This document shows, piece after piece, positions 37,145 to 46,452 of a stretch of DNA of 53,131 bases. The translations under genes were made by a program, and so were the position numbers. Each line of letters begins with the position of its first letter. Position 1 is the first letter of the stretch. Origin of the DNA: Cognataquiflexum nitidum (GTDB taxonomy: Bacteria; Bacteroidota; Bacteroidia; Cytophagales; Cyclobacteriaceae); contig NZ_JAKZAM010000035.1 in the NCBI RefSeq assembly GCF_022538055.1, forward strand, positions 1-53,131, read 5' to 3'. Under the pieces are notes generated by a model, which searched no databases, had not been told where the DNA came from, and was given only the letters and a program-made list of their open reading frames with translations.

Positions 37145-38002
37145 TTAGTTTACCAGATTCTTCAAAATCCTTTCTTTCAGACTTTCTGTAGCCTTTACCA
37201 AAGGAAGACGAACCGTTTCTCCACAAATTCCCAAATGGCTCATCAGAAACTTCAATCCGACCGGGTTGGCTTCTTCATACATCATCGGGTTGATATCCAA
37301 AAGCTTGAAAGCTGCCTCTTTTGCTTCGTCAAGATTGCCATGGCAGATGGTCTTGAAAATAGCAGGATAAGCATTCGCCAACACTGAAATTACGCCTTGA
37401 CCCCCGATTACCCTCATGGAGGGAGTCAGGATATCGTCTCCCGAAATCAGAAGAAAATCCTGTGGCATCCTTGCTGCAATCCTCATACATTGGGAAAGAT
37501 CACCGCTTGCCTCCTTCATGCCTATGATGTTGGGATGTTGGGAAAGATGGACTGTCGTCTGAAAAGCCACATTGGACATGGTCCGACCGGGTACATTGTA
37601 CAAAATCACCGGAACAGGGCAAGCATCTGCTATGGCTGTATAATGGGCAATTATTCCGGCTTGGGTAGGCTTGTTATAATATGGACTGACAGAAAGAATG
37701 GCGTCAATCCCTGAAAAATCTGTTTCTCGGATTTCTTCCAATACTCCGGAGGTATTATTTCCTCCGATACCATACACGACAGGAATCCTGCCGGCATTGT
37801 ATTCCAAAGCCGCATTTAGAACCTGTTTTTTTTCTGATTTGGATAAAGTAGCACTTTCGCCTGTAGTACCACATACTACCAAATAATCTACACCACCGTC
37901 TATGACGTGGTTGATAACATTTCTTAATCCTGCAAAATCAATTGATCCGTCTTCAGAAAATGGGGTGATTAAGGCCACTCCCGTACCGTGTAGTTTCAAC
38001 AT
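37145..38002 (-). CDS. dapA: 4-Hydroxy-tetrahydrodipicolinate synthase
   Basis: A 285-residue TIM-barrel enzyme that condenses pyruvate with aspartate semialdehyde in lysine and peptidoglycan precursor synthesis. Visible are the GTTGES loop (45-50), Tyr109 (SPYYNKPT), Tyr135 (ILYNVPGRT) and the Schiff-base Lys163 (GMKEASGD), that is, the complete catalytic set. Its start overlaps the DUF6913 gene by 7 bases, indicating co-transcription from the ligA promoter. Confidence 0.95.
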   Translation of the reverse strand: MLKLHGTGVALITPFSEDGSIDFAGLRNVINHVIDGGVDYLVVCGTTGESATLSKSEKKQVLNAALEYNAGRIPVVYGIGGNNTSGVLEEIRETDFSGIDAILSVSPYYNKPTQAGIIAHYTAIADACPVPVILYNVPGRTMSNVAFQTTVHLSQHPNIIGMKEASGDLSQCMRIAARMPQDFLLISGDDILTPSMRVIGGQGVISVLANAYPAIFKTICHGNLDEAKEAAFKLLDINPMMYEEANPVGLKFLMSHLGICGETVRLPLVKATESLKERILKNLVN

Positions 38003-38496
38003 GTTTCTTTAATTTTTTTGAAATAAGCCATCAGCTTTTCAAGGTTTGGAGTTAAATCCTCACCTTCTTTTTTGATCATAAAGTCCAATAAAGGGCTATT
38101 TTCTTTTGAATAAAATCCCATCTTAAACTTGCTTTTGTTTGCGAGGAGCAAATAACGCAAATATGGGCTAAGGTGTAAAGTCGGTATCAAAATAAAATCG
38201 AGATTTTCCTCCATAAACTCATTGAAGTAATCAGTGGGCAAACCCCACATTGAAAAATAAATTGGGCAAATAGCTTCCGCATCTGTGTTTTCTTCAGAAA
38301 AATATCCGCCAATGATTCTGATATTAAATCCCCATATTTTTCTGAGTATCTCTTTTGACTCCAAAAATTCCTCTTTATTTGAAGCCAAAATGGCTACACG
38401 TCTGGGATTTGTAGGAAATTCCACCTCGGTTTTATTCTTGTTTTTGAGGGATTTATCCAACTGATAGGCGATCATCCATTTTTTGATGTAGTTCAT
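37996..38496 (-). CDS. DUF6913-type protein of unknown function
   Basis: A 166-residue cytoplasmic protein, without signal peptide or membrane helix. It has a basic N-terminal helix and an alpha/beta core (RRVAILASNKEEFLESKEI, IRIIGGYFS, DFILIPTLHLSPYLRYLLLA). I recognise it as the DUF6913 family known mainly from Bacteroidota. The core recalls a Rossmann-like sugar- or nucleotide-binding fold. It overlaps ligA by 4 bases and dapA by 7, so it is fixed in a DNA-repair/lysine operon. Function unknown. Confidence 0.75.
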   Translation of the reverse strand: MNYIKKWMIAYQLDKSLKNKNKTEVEFPTNPRRVAILASNKEEFLESKEILRKIWGFNIRIIGGYFSEENTDAEAICPIYFSMWGLPTDYFNEFMEENLDFILIPTLHLSPYLRYLLLANKSKFKMGFYSKENSPLLDFMIKKEGEDLTPNLEKLMAYFKKIKETC

Positions 38497-40958
38497 GGTG
38501 CTAGGGGTGGTTTTTCTACCATTTTCAGAAATTCTTCTTCTGAGATCAACTTGATACCTAATTTCTCTGCTTTTTCTTTTTTGCTTGGCCCCATTTCTTC
38601 TCCCTCTATAATAAAATCAAGCCCTTTAGAGACAGCTTTCAGGTATTGACCTCCATTGGCTTCAATAAAATCAATGATTTCATCTCTCTTGAAATGGTTG
38701 AGTCGGCCGGAGGCAAGGATTTTCATTCCTTCCAATCTATTGCTTTGCAAAACAATATTACTTTCTTCGACTTCAAACCTCAATCCTTTTTCCTTCAATC
38801 TATTGATCATTATCAGGTTTTCAGTATCTTGGAAGTAATCTTGTAAGCTGATGACGAGTGTTTCTCCCACACCATTGATTTCCAAAAGTTGCTCAGGATT
38901 TGAAGCTATTAAAGCCTCGATATTTTTGAAATGACGTGCAAGAATCTGGGCAGTATTCTCTCCAATGTTCCTAATTCCCAAGGCAAACAAAACTTTTTCA
39001 AAAGATTGGTTTTTGGAAGCCGCAATCCCTTCTATCATGTTACTGATAACACCTTCCTGAAAGGTATTGGCTTTAAGTTTTTTGATACGGTCTTCCTGTT
39101 CATGTGTAAGTTCGAGCTTCATCTTTAACAGGATTGCATGCACGGTGTTTTCATGGTAAGCAGCTTTTGAGATTTCGGCTAAGGTTGACCTATTGCCTAT
39201 CAAAAGGCTCAATACCAAAGAAACAGGCACATAATCTTCCAAAATCGGAAATTCGGAAGTCATCAGGAGATTTTCCAGGAGCTGAACAGTGCCTACATTC
39301 TGTGCAGTTTTCTTTTTACTGTTTCGGATAAATGCCTGAAAATTCTGAAGAACATTCAGCAGAGGTTTTCCGGATTGACTTTCACAGAAACTTTGGATGG
39401 CTGTCAAGGAAATTCCTTCAGTTAAGGCGAAGAATGCTTTTGGCAAAGAAATATATAGTAAGCCATCATCGCTCTTCTGGTATTGGTCTTGGCTCATTTC
39501 GAGTCCGAGGAGGTTTTCCTGCTTGGATTCCAATTCGTATATATCTGCAGGATTTCTTATAAATCCCTGATCGATCAAAGTTCTGATCCGCTCTGTACCC
39601 AAAGAGTCGATGTCCATTGCTCTTTTATGGACGAAATGCTCAATTCGCCCAAGAATCTGTGGCGCGCAGCCTTTGGTATTGGGGCAAAAATGCTTGGCTT
39701 CGCTTTCTTTTCTTTCAAGTTTGGTTCCACACTCTGGGCAGTGGTCTATATATTGAATGGGTTTGGAACCGGGAATTCTTTTGTCCAAAACCACCTCTGT
39801 GATCTTAGGGATGATTTCGCCGCCTTTTTCTACCTGTACCATGTCGCCTTCATGCAGGCCTAGTCGGAGGATTTCATTGGCATTGTGAAGTGAGGCTCTT
39901 TTGACCGTGGTGCCTGCCAAGTGCACTGGGGCAAGGTTGGCGACGGGAGTTATGGCGCCAGTCCTGCCCACTTGGTAGGAGATGGAGAGTAACCTTGTAG
40001 CTGCGCTTTCGGCCTGGTATTTATAAGCAATGGCCCATCGAGGAATCTTAGCGGTGAACCCCAATTCCTCTCTTTGGTCATAGTCGTTGATTTTAAGCAC
40101 AACACCATCGGTATCCAAAGGGAGTGAAAATCGTTTTTCTTTCCAGTCTTCAATGAATGTAAGCACGCCTTGAATATCCTTGTATTTGGAATGGGTAGGG
40201 GAGACATTGAACCCCCATTTTTCGATCAGGGCAATGGCTTCGTTGTGCTTGGTAACCCCGATATCTTCGCCCAATAATTGATAAAAGTAGCAGTTTAGTC
40301 TCCTTTTGGCGACTATTGCGCTGTCTTGCATTTTGACTGTGCCCGAAGCGGCATTTCTTGGGTTGGCTAGCGTCGCTTCACCCGATGCTTCCTTTTCAGC
40401 ATTGATTTTTTCAAATTCTTTTTTTGGCAAGAAGATTTCTCCCCGCACCTCAAAACGGTCCGGAATATTGTCCCCCTGGATCTTCAAGGGGATATTTCTG
40501 ATGGTTTTGATGTTTTCGGTGACCACATCTCCACGTGTCCCATCTCCGCGGGTCACAGCGCGGACAAGCTGACCGTTTTCATACACCAAACTGATGGCCA
40601 CACCGTCAAATTTCAATTCACAGAAATACTCATAATCACGGTGTCCCAGTCCTTTGGCAACCCTTTCGTCGAAAGCCAAAAGGTCTTCCTCAGAATAGGT
40701 ATTCCCTAAAGAAAGCATGCGGTAGCCATGCTCGGCTGTTTCAAATTCCTTGGTAATCGTTCCGCCAACCCTTTGGCTTGGGCTATCGGACTCGAGGAAT
40801 TCAGGGAATTGTTTTTCCAGTTTGACCAACTCCTCCAATAAGCTATCAAACTCAAAATCGGTGATTTCCGTCCTGTCCTCCTGATAATAAAGATGGTTGT
40901 GGTAATTGATTTGCTTGCTGAGTTGAGCAATCCGAGTTTTGGCCTCAGTTGGATTCAT
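38493..40958 (-). CDS. ligA: NAD-dependent DNA ligase with a large insert
   Basis: An 821-residue ligase; the usual length is about 670. Order: Ia domain (NHLYYQED), adenylation domain with Lys116 (CELKFDGVA), TRGDGTRGDVVTENI and the EVRGEIF-like motif, OB-fold, zinc finger (Cys407, Cys410, Cys425, Cys431), helix-hairpin-helix domain and BRCT (about 740-815). Between ENLLGLE (about 481-487) and MIEGIAASKNQSFEKVLFALGIR (from 641) a normal ligase has about eight residues; here there are about 150 mostly helical residues. The reading frame is open and both sides align well, so this is an insertion and not a frameshift. The start at 40958 is chosen because a promoter at 40994-41024 lies downstream of the longer frame's Met (41024). 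The BRCT start (MKILASGRL) departs from the usual TGTL. Confidence 0.93.
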   Translation of the reverse strand: MNPTEAKTRIAQLSKQINYHNHLYYQEDRTEITDFEFDSLLEELVKLEKQFPEFLESDSPSQRVGGTITKEFETAEHGYRMLSLGNTYSEEDLLAFDERVAKGLGHRDYEYFCELKFDGVAISLVYENGQLVRAVTRGDGTRGDVVTENIKTIRNIPLKIQGDNIPDRFEVRGEIFLPKKEFEKINAEKEASGEATLANPRNAASGTVKMQDSAIVAKRRLNCYFYQLLGEDIGVTKHNEAIALIEKWGFNVSPTHSKYKDIQGVLTFIEDWKEKRFSLPLDTDGVVLKINDYDQREELGFTAKIPRWAIAYKYQAESAATRLLSISYQVGRTGAITPVANLAPVHLAGTTVKRASLHNANEILRLGLHEGDMVQVEKGGEIIPKITEVVLDKRIPGSKPIQYIDHCPECGTKLERKESEAKHFCPNTKGCAPQILGRIEHFVHKRAMDIDSLGTERIRTLIDQGFIRNPADIYELESKQENLLGLEMSQDQYQKSDDGLLYISLPKAFFALTEGISLTAIQSFCESQSGKPLLNVLQNFQAFIRNSKKKTAQNVGTVQLLENLLMTSEFPILEDYVPVSLVLSLLIGNRSTLAEISKAAYHENTVHAILLKMKLELTHEQEDRIKKLKANTFQEGVISNMIEGIAASKNQSFEKVLFALGIRNIGENTAQILARHFKNIEALIASNPEQLLEINGVGETLVISLQDYFQDTENLIMINRLKEKGLRFEVEESNIVLQSNRLEGMKILASGRLNHFKRDEIIDFIEANGGQYLKAVSKGLDFIIEGEEMGPSKKEKAEKLGIKLISEEEFLKMVEKPPLAP

Positions 40959-40993
40959 GACGGTTTTGGGATGGAAATTAAAAGGTAAGATCT

Positions 40994-41024
40994 CAAAATT
41001 AACTTTTGTATGAAGAAACACCAA
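40994..41024 (-). promoter_or_regulatory. Promoter of the ligA operon
   Basis: On the minus strand TTG (41024-41022) is followed after 20 bases by TAATTTTG (41001-40994), an exact TAnnTTTG match. The predicted transcript begins near 40987, leaving about 30 bases to the ATG at 40958 and ruling out the Met at 41024. Confidence 0.6.
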
Positions 41025-41082
41025 GGATTCTTTTGAGTGAATTCAGATTTTGCCTAAGTGGGCAATAATTACGTGGAATGCC

Positions 41083-41090
41083 TATATTTG
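41083..41090 (+). promoter_or_regulatory. -7 element of the TetR-family gene
   Basis: TATATTTG matches TAnnTTTG exactly and lies 18 bases before the ATG at 41108. It supports that start over the in-frame ATG at 41078. No TTG is seen at the ideal -33 position. Confidence 0.4.
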
Positions 41091-41107
41091 CTACCATATC
41101 CCAATTG

Positions 41108-41740
41108 ATGAGCAAGAAATCAGATATCGAAACCAAAATCCTTGAAGTGGCCTACCAATATTTTATCAAGCAAGGCTACAAGAATACCACCATGGATGAA
41201 ATTGCCCAAGAATTGGGAATGAGCAAGAAGACACTTTACAAGTATTTCCCGGGAAAGCTTGAACTTCTTGCCGCTACTTTTGATATCCTTAAGACAAGAC
41301 TTTCTCTCAAGGTAAGCGCATTGTTGGACAATAAATTAATCCCATATACGGTCAAGCTCAAGTCTCTTTTGAGCACCGTTGCTTCGGATGTTTCGACCAT
41401 CAATCCCAAGATATTGGATGAACTCCGAGACCATGCACCTTCCATTTGGGCAGATTTATTGGCTTACATCAGAGAATCGGGGTATTTACGATTCCAAAAG
41501 CTAATTCAGGAAGGGATTGAAAAAGGGTATGTCCTTCCCACAGTCAATGTTTCTTTTATCGTATTCATTTATACCTCTGCGATCCAAAACCTGATTGACC
41601 ACAAATTTTTAAGTCAGTTTCCTGAGGAAATGCGGTCGAGTTTTAAACTCAGTCCTGCAGAAATCTACGATCAAGCCATTCAGATTATCTACACCGGAAT
41701 ACTTACCGATGATGCAAGAAGAGAGCTAAGCCAAATTTGA
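41108..41740 (+). CDS. TetR/AcrR family transcriptional regulator
   Basis: A 210-residue regulator. The helix-turn-helix near the N-terminus reads TTMDEIAQELGMSKKTLYKYF; the following helices form a ligand or dimerisation domain without recognisable specificity. The start at 41108 gives MSKKSDIETKILEVA, the usual family N-terminus. It is divergent from ligA and lies 50 bases before metG, but neither neighbour is an obvious target. It resembles the TetR protein at 27525 in the DNA-binding half. Confidence 0.87.
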   Translation: MSKKSDIETKILEVAYQYFIKQGYKNTTMDEIAQELGMSKKTLYKYFPGKLELLAATFDILKTRLSLKVSALLDNKLIPYTVKLKSLLSTVASDVSTINPKILDELRDHAPSIWADLLAYIRESGYLRFQKLIQEGIEKGYVLPTVNVSFIVFIYTSAIQNLIDHKFLSQFPEEMRSSFKLSPAEIYDQAIQIIYTGILTDDARRELSQI

Positions 41741-41790
41741 AACCCTTTTTACATTCCCACTTTCCATTCTAATTTCTACCTTTACGGCTT

Positions 41791-43851
41791 ATGAAACCAA
41801 GCGAATTCAAAAGATATACAGTCACGGCTGCCTTGCCTTATGCCAATGGTCCATTACATATCGGCCATTTGGCAGGTTGTTATATTCCCGCCGATATTTA
41901 CGTAAGATACCTACGCTCCCAAGGACGGGACGTGGCTTTTGTCGGAGGATCTGATGAACACGGTGTAGCCATCACCATCAAAGCCCGAAAAGAGGGGATC
42001 AGCCCTCAGGAAGTTGTGGACAGGTACCACGAGCTGATGAAAAAAAGCTTTGAGGAGTTTGGGATAAGTTTTGACCACTATTCCAGGACTTCCGCCAAAA
42101 TCCATCACGAAACTGCTTCAGGATTTTTTCGGGACCTATATGACAAAGGAGAATTTCTGGAACAGACCACCGAACAGTATTTTGATGAGGAGGCCGGACA
42201 GTTTCTTGCGGACAGGTATATAGAAGGGACTTGCCCAAAGTGTGGCAATGAACATGCATACGGCGACCAATGTGAAAGATGTGGCTCTTCACTCAGTCCA
42301 ACTGAACTTATCAATCCGAAATCCAAGCTTTCGGGAAATACCCCGGTTTTGAAGGAAACCAAGCATTGGTTTCTCGATTTGGCCAAATACACCGATTTTC
42401 TTAAAAACTGGATTTTGGTCGAGCATGCCCATGATTGGAAAAACAATGTTCTTGGACAGTGTCGCTCTTGGTTGGAAGCCGGCGATGGTTTGCAGGCGAG
42501 GTCGATGACAAGAGATATGGATTGGGGAATTCCTGTGCCCGTGGAAGGTGCTGAAGGAAAGGTCCTCTATGTTTGGTTTGATGCACCGATAGGCTATATC
42601 TCCAGTACCAAAGAATGGGCTGCTGCAAAGGGATTTGATTGGGAGCCTTATTGGAAATCAGAAGATACCAAATTGGTACATTTCATCGGAAAGGATAATA
42701 TCGTCTTCCATTGTATTGTTTTCCCCGCTATCCTCAAAACCCACGGTGGATATGTCCTTCCGGACAATGTACCCGCAAATGAATTCCTGAACCTCGAAGG
42801 AGACAAAATATCTACTTCACGAAATTGGGCAGTCTGGCTGCACGAATACCTGGAGCAATTTCCGGAAAAGCAGGATGTTTTGCGCTATGTCTTGACTGCA
42901 AATGCCCCCGAAACCAAGGACAACGATTTTACTTGGAAGGATTTCCAATCCCGAAACAACTCAGAGCTTGTGGCCATTTATGGCAATTTTGTAAACAGGG
43001 CAGTGGTTTTGACACACAAGTTTTTTGATGGCAATGTTCCCGGTTTGGGCATATTGTATGACTTGGACAAAGATGCTTTGGAAGCATTGAAATCCTTCCC
43101 CGAAAAAATTGCGGCTTCTATCGAAAGGTACCGATTTAGAGAAGCACTTTCATTTGTAATGGATTTTGCACGTACAGGAAACAAATACCTAGCAGAAACA
43201 GAACCTTGGAAAACCATCAAAGATGACAAGGAAAGGACAGGCACAATCCTCAATATTGCACTTAATTTTGCTGCAAACCTTGCCATTGTTGCAGAACCGT
43301 TTTTGCCTTTCACTTCGGCTAAAATCTTTGGGATGTTTGGTCTAAAGGGATTGAAATGGGAAGATGCCGGAAGCCACGAATTGTTACAGACCGGTCAACA
43401 GATCTTTGAGGCTGCGCTATTATTTGACAAAATCGAGGATGCCACCGTTGAAGCCCAAATCCAAAAACTCATGGACACCAAAAAACAGAATGAAATCGCA
43501 AATGCCGAAGCAGAACCTATGAAAGATATTATCACTTATGAGGATTTTGCCAAACTTGACATGAGGGTGGTAAAAGTCCTGACTGCTGAACCAATGCCAA
43601 AATCCAAAAAACTTCTCAGATTGACAGTGGATACAGGTTTGGGAGTGAAAACAGTATTGAGTGGCGTGGCAGAACATTTCAAACCTGAGGATCTGATCGG
43701 AAAGCAGGTTACGATGCTGATCAACCTAGCGCCAAGAAAGATGATGGGGATAGACTCCGAAGGGATGATCTTGATGGCCGAAGACCGGGACGGCAGCTTA
43801 AGGCTTCTTCAACCCAATACTCCAACTTCTGAAGGATCGACGATTTCCTGA
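41791..43851 (+). CDS. metG: Methionyl-tRNA synthetase
   Basis: A 686-residue class I synthetase charging tRNA-Met. It shows the HIGH motif (PLHIGHLAG), a zinc knuckle (CPKCGNEH...CERCG), DWGIPVP, FDAPIGY and the KMSKS equivalent KISTS in GDKISTSRNW. A C-terminal EMAP/Trbp111-like tRNA-binding domain (about 575-686; DFAKLDMRVVKVL, RKMMGIDSEGMIL) promotes dimerisation. The length and domain set are those of the E. coli-type enzyme. A terminator follows at once. Confidence 0.96.
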   Translation: MKPSEFKRYTVTAALPYANGPLHIGHLAGCYIPADIYVRYLRSQGRDVAFVGGSDEHGVAITIKARKEGISPQEVVDRYHELMKKSFEEFGISFDHYSRTSAKIHHETASGFFRDLYDKGEFLEQTTEQYFDEEAGQFLADRYIEGTCPKCGNEHAYGDQCERCGSSLSPTELINPKSKLSGNTPVLKETKHWFLDLAKYTDFLKNWILVEHAHDWKNNVLGQCRSWLEAGDGLQARSMTRDMDWGIPVPVEGAEGKVLYVWFDAPIGYISSTKEWAAAKGFDWEPYWKSEDTKLVHFIGKDNIVFHCIVFPAILKTHGGYVLPDNVPANEFLNLEGDKISTSRNWAVWLHEYLEQFPEKQDVLRYVLTANAPETKDNDFTWKDFQSRNNSELVAIYGNFVNRAVVLTHKFFDGNVPGLGILYDLDKDALEALKSFPEKIAASIERYRFREALSFVMDFARTGNKYLAETEPWKTIKDDKERTGTILNIALNFAANLAIVAEPFLPFTSAKIFGMFGLKGLKWEDAGSHELLQTGQQIFEAALLFDKIEDATVEAQIQKLMDTKKQNEIANAEAEPMKDIITYEDFAKLDMRVVKVLTAEPMPKSKKLLRLTVDTGLGVKTVLSGVAEHFKPEDLIGKQVTMLINLAPRKMMGIDSEGMILMAEDRDGSLRLLQPNTPTSEGSTIS

Positions 43852-43873
43852 TATTGAATACACCTAGTGGAAG

Positions 43874-43906
43874 GCCTTGAATTGAAAGTCAGTTCAAGGC
43901 TTTTTT
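43874..43906 (+). terminator. Terminator of metG
   Basis: GCCTTGAA (43874-43881) pairs with TTCAAGGC (43893-43900) and is followed by TTTTTT, 22 bases after the stop codon. Confidence 0.88.
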
Positions 43907-43971
43907 ATTTTTAATAATTTTTTAATGATCAGATATTATTTTTATCAAATTGATGAATCGGAGTCCAAGTT

Positions 43972-44002
43972 TTTGTTTGTTTTTCAAAATCAGCTATATT
44001 CA
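43972..44002 (+). promoter_or_regulatory. Probable promoter of the Anbu operon
   Basis: TTTG (43972-43975), 19 bases, then TATATTCA (43995-44002), which matches TAnnTTTG at five of six fixed positions if the final base is ignored. It gives a leader of about 30 bases before the ATG at 44038. Confidence 0.45.
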
Positions 44003-44037
44003 AGCCATATCATTTTTAAATCCAAAAAACAGGCCAT

Positions 44038-45465
44038 ATGGAGACTAATCAATACCAAGTTGGGGATAATTTTGATGAAATGTTTGCCAAAGAGGGTCAG
44101 GTGAGACCCCATTATCAAGAATTTCTCAAACTTTTGGGAAAAACCACTTCAAAAAGGATGTCTCATCTTCAATACTCTGCCAATAAGACACAGGTAGCTA
44201 TGGGGATGACTTTTAATGTCTACCATGACAATCAGGGGATGGAAAAAATCCTTCATCTTGATATTATACCGAGGATCATTGCGCATCAGGAATGGAAGAA
44301 AATAGAAGCAGGACTGAAGCAGCGGATCCATACGCTCAACCTTTTTTTGCAGGATATTTATAATGACAGGAAAGTACTGAAGGACAAAATTGTACCGGAA
44401 GACCTGATTCTTGGCAGCAAGGATTACCTCAAACCCTGTGAGGGACTTACACCTCCCAAAGGGATTTGGTGCCACATCACGGGAACAGACTTGGTCCGAA
44501 ACAATGACGGAAACTATTATATCCTAGAGGATAATCTCCGCTGTCCGTCGGGTGTGTCTTACATGCTCGAGAGCCGTGAAATCATCAAGCGCGCTTACCC
44601 CGACCTATTCAATAAATTGGGTGTGATGCCTGTTTCGGATTATCCGGTCAAGCTTTTGAAAATGCTGCAATTCATTTCCAATAAAGAAAAGCCGGTGGTT
44701 GGTGTTTTGACTCCGGGAATTTATAATTCTGCGTATTTTGAGCATTCTTATCTTGCTTTGCAGATGGGAGTGGAGTTGGTTTCGGGAGTGGACTTGATCA
44801 CCAAAGGCAAGAAAGTCTTTATGCAGACTACTAAGGGATTGGAGCAGATTGATGTTTTGTACAGAAGGATCGATGACACTTTCTTGGATCCATTGACTTT
44901 CAATCCTCATTCCATGTTGGGCATACCGGGGATATTTGAGGCTTATAAAGCAGGAAATATTGCGCTTGCCAATGCTCCGGGAACGGGCGTGGCTGATGAC
45001 AAAGCTGTCTATGCCTATGTTCCGAGATTAATCAAATATTACCTTGGCGAAGATCCGATTTTGGAAAATGTGCCTACTTATCTCTGCAGAGAAGAACAGG
45101 ATAGAAAATATGTTTTGGACAATATTGAAGACCTTGTTGTGAAGGAAACCAATGCTGCAGGTGGCTATGGCATGTTGATAGGTCCAAAAGCCTCCAAAGA
45201 AGAACATGCCAAATTCCGTGACCTTGTCAAAAACAACCCGACCAATTATATCGCGCAGCCAACTTTATCCCTGTCAACAGTGCCGACTTTGACTGACAAT
45301 GGATTGGAAGGAAGGCATGTGGATCTAAGGCCCTATATTTTATATGGACAAGAGATTGAGGTGATTCCCGGAGCGCTGACGAGGGTGGCATTGAAAAAAG
45401 GGTCATTGGTCGTCAATAGCTCCCAAGGTGGGGGAAGTAAAGATACTTGGGTTTTATATAATTAA
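44038..45465 (+). CDS. Circularly permuted ATP-grasp protein (type 2)
   Basis: A 475-residue cytoplasmic protein of the circularly permuted ATP-grasp family (DUF404/DUF407). Recognisable stretches are NVYHDNQGMEKILHLDIIPRII near the N-terminus, GVLTPGIYNSAYFEHSYLA, and the glycine-rich KETNAAGGYGMLIGP nucleotide loop. Family members are proposed peptide-bond ligases. It opens a four-gene operon: alpha-E protein 6 bases on, Anbu protease and transglutaminase, the set in which this family is usually found. The peptide product is unknown. Confidence 0.9.
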   Translation: METNQYQVGDNFDEMFAKEGQVRPHYQEFLKLLGKTTSKRMSHLQYSANKTQVAMGMTFNVYHDNQGMEKILHLDIIPRIIAHQEWKKIEAGLKQRIHTLNLFLQDIYNDRKVLKDKIVPEDLILGSKDYLKPCEGLTPPKGIWCHITGTDLVRNNDGNYYILEDNLRCPSGVSYMLESREIIKRAYPDLFNKLGVMPVSDYPVKLLKMLQFISNKEKPVVGVLTPGIYNSAYFEHSYLALQMGVELVSGVDLITKGKKVFMQTTKGLEQIDVLYRRIDDTFLDPLTFNPHSMLGIPGIFEAYKAGNIALANAPGTGVADDKAVYAYVPRLIKYYLGEDPILENVPTYLCREEQDRKYVLDNIEDLVVKETNAAGGYGMLIGPKASKEEHAKFRDLVKNNPTNYIAQPTLSLSTVPTLTDNGLEGRHVDLRPYILYGQEIEVIPGALTRVALKKGSLVVNSSQGGGSKDTWVLYN

Positions 45466-45471
45466 AATACT

Positions 45472-46452
45472 ATGCTAAGTAGAGTTGCAAGTTCGATATA
45501 TTGGCTGGGGAGATACCTCGAAAGGGCCGAAAATTATTCCAGGTTTATTGATGTGAATTTCAACCTGATGCTTGACCTTCCGCCTGACTTGAAAGAGCAG
45601 TGGGAACCCTTGGTCATCACCACAGGTGACAATGAAATCTATAAGACCAAGCATAAAAATTTTGAAAGAAAAGATGTCATCCATTTTTTGACATTTGATA
45701 CAGATAATCCAAACTCGATCATTTCTTCTATCTCGTATGCAAGAGAAAATGCCAGGGTTATCCGAGAAAACCTGACCAAGGAAACTTGGGAAAACCTGAA
45801 TGAATTGTATCATTTTGTTTTGAAAAGGGCGGATAAAAAAGATTGGAACAAAGAAGACCCTAGGGCTTTTTTTGAAAGTGTAAAGAATCAAGTTCTTCTA
45901 CTTTATGGACTTGCAGACAGTACCGTGGCAAGGACAGAAGGCTGGTATTTTAGGCAATTGGGGCTGTTTTTGGAACGGGCAGACAAAACCAGCCGGATTG
46001 TGGACGTCAAATACCACATCCTGCTTCCCGCCCCGAGTTTGGTGGGAAGTCCTTTGGATTTTTTGCATTGGACGGCGCTGTTGAAGTCTGTCACTGCCTT
46101 CAACACCTACAGGAGACTGTATGGGAATATTGAACCTGCAAAAGTGGTGGAGTTTCTGATTCTGAATAAGTACTTTCCGAGGTCAGTGTTTTATTGCATC
46201 AGGGAAGCTGAAAGTTGTCTTCACAAAATTTCCGGTCTGGCAGACAGCGGTTACAAGAATTCTGCAGAAAAAGCCATAGGAGAATTGAGGTCAAACCTAG
46301 AGTTTACCGATGTGGAAGAGATAATCGATATAGGTCTTCACGAGTATCTTGACCAACTCCAAATAAAAATAAATGATGTTTCGAATAAAATAAATACCAA
46401 CTTCTTCCAAATTAAGGATAACTTTATCAATCAAACTCAGATTCAGGAATGA
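45472..46452 (+). CDS. Alpha-E domain protein
   Basis: A 326-residue all-helical protein of the DUF403/alpha-E family, starting MLSRVASSIYWLGRYLERAEN and including the conserved WYFRQLGLFLERADKTSRIVD and SCLHKI regions. The family always accompanies the permuted ATP-grasp protein and is probably its partner. The start is 6 bases after the ATP-grasp stop, and its own stop overlaps the Anbu start by 4 bases (ATGA), so translation is coupled. No enzymatic activity can be read from it. Confidence 0.9.
   Translation: MLSRVASSIYWLGRYLERAENYSRFIDVNFNLMLDLPPDLKEQWEPLVITTGDNEIYKTKHKNFERKDVIHFLTFDTDNPNSIISSISYARENARVIRENLTKETWENLNELYHFVLKRADKKDWNKEDPRAFFESVKNQVLLLYGLADSTVARTEGWYFRQLGLFLERADKTSRIVDVKYHILLPAPSLVGSPLDFLHWTALLKSVTAFNTYRRLYGNIEPAKVVEFLILNKYFPRSVFYCIREAESCLHKISGLADSGYKNSAEKAIGELRSNLEFTDVEEIIDIGLHEYLDQLQIKINDVSNKINTNFFQIKDNFINQTQIQE

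Noticed and set aside
38493..40958. LigA as a frameshifted or chimeric pseudogene
   Set aside because: The frame is continuous, both flanks of the insert align to normal ligases and all catalytic and zinc residues are present.
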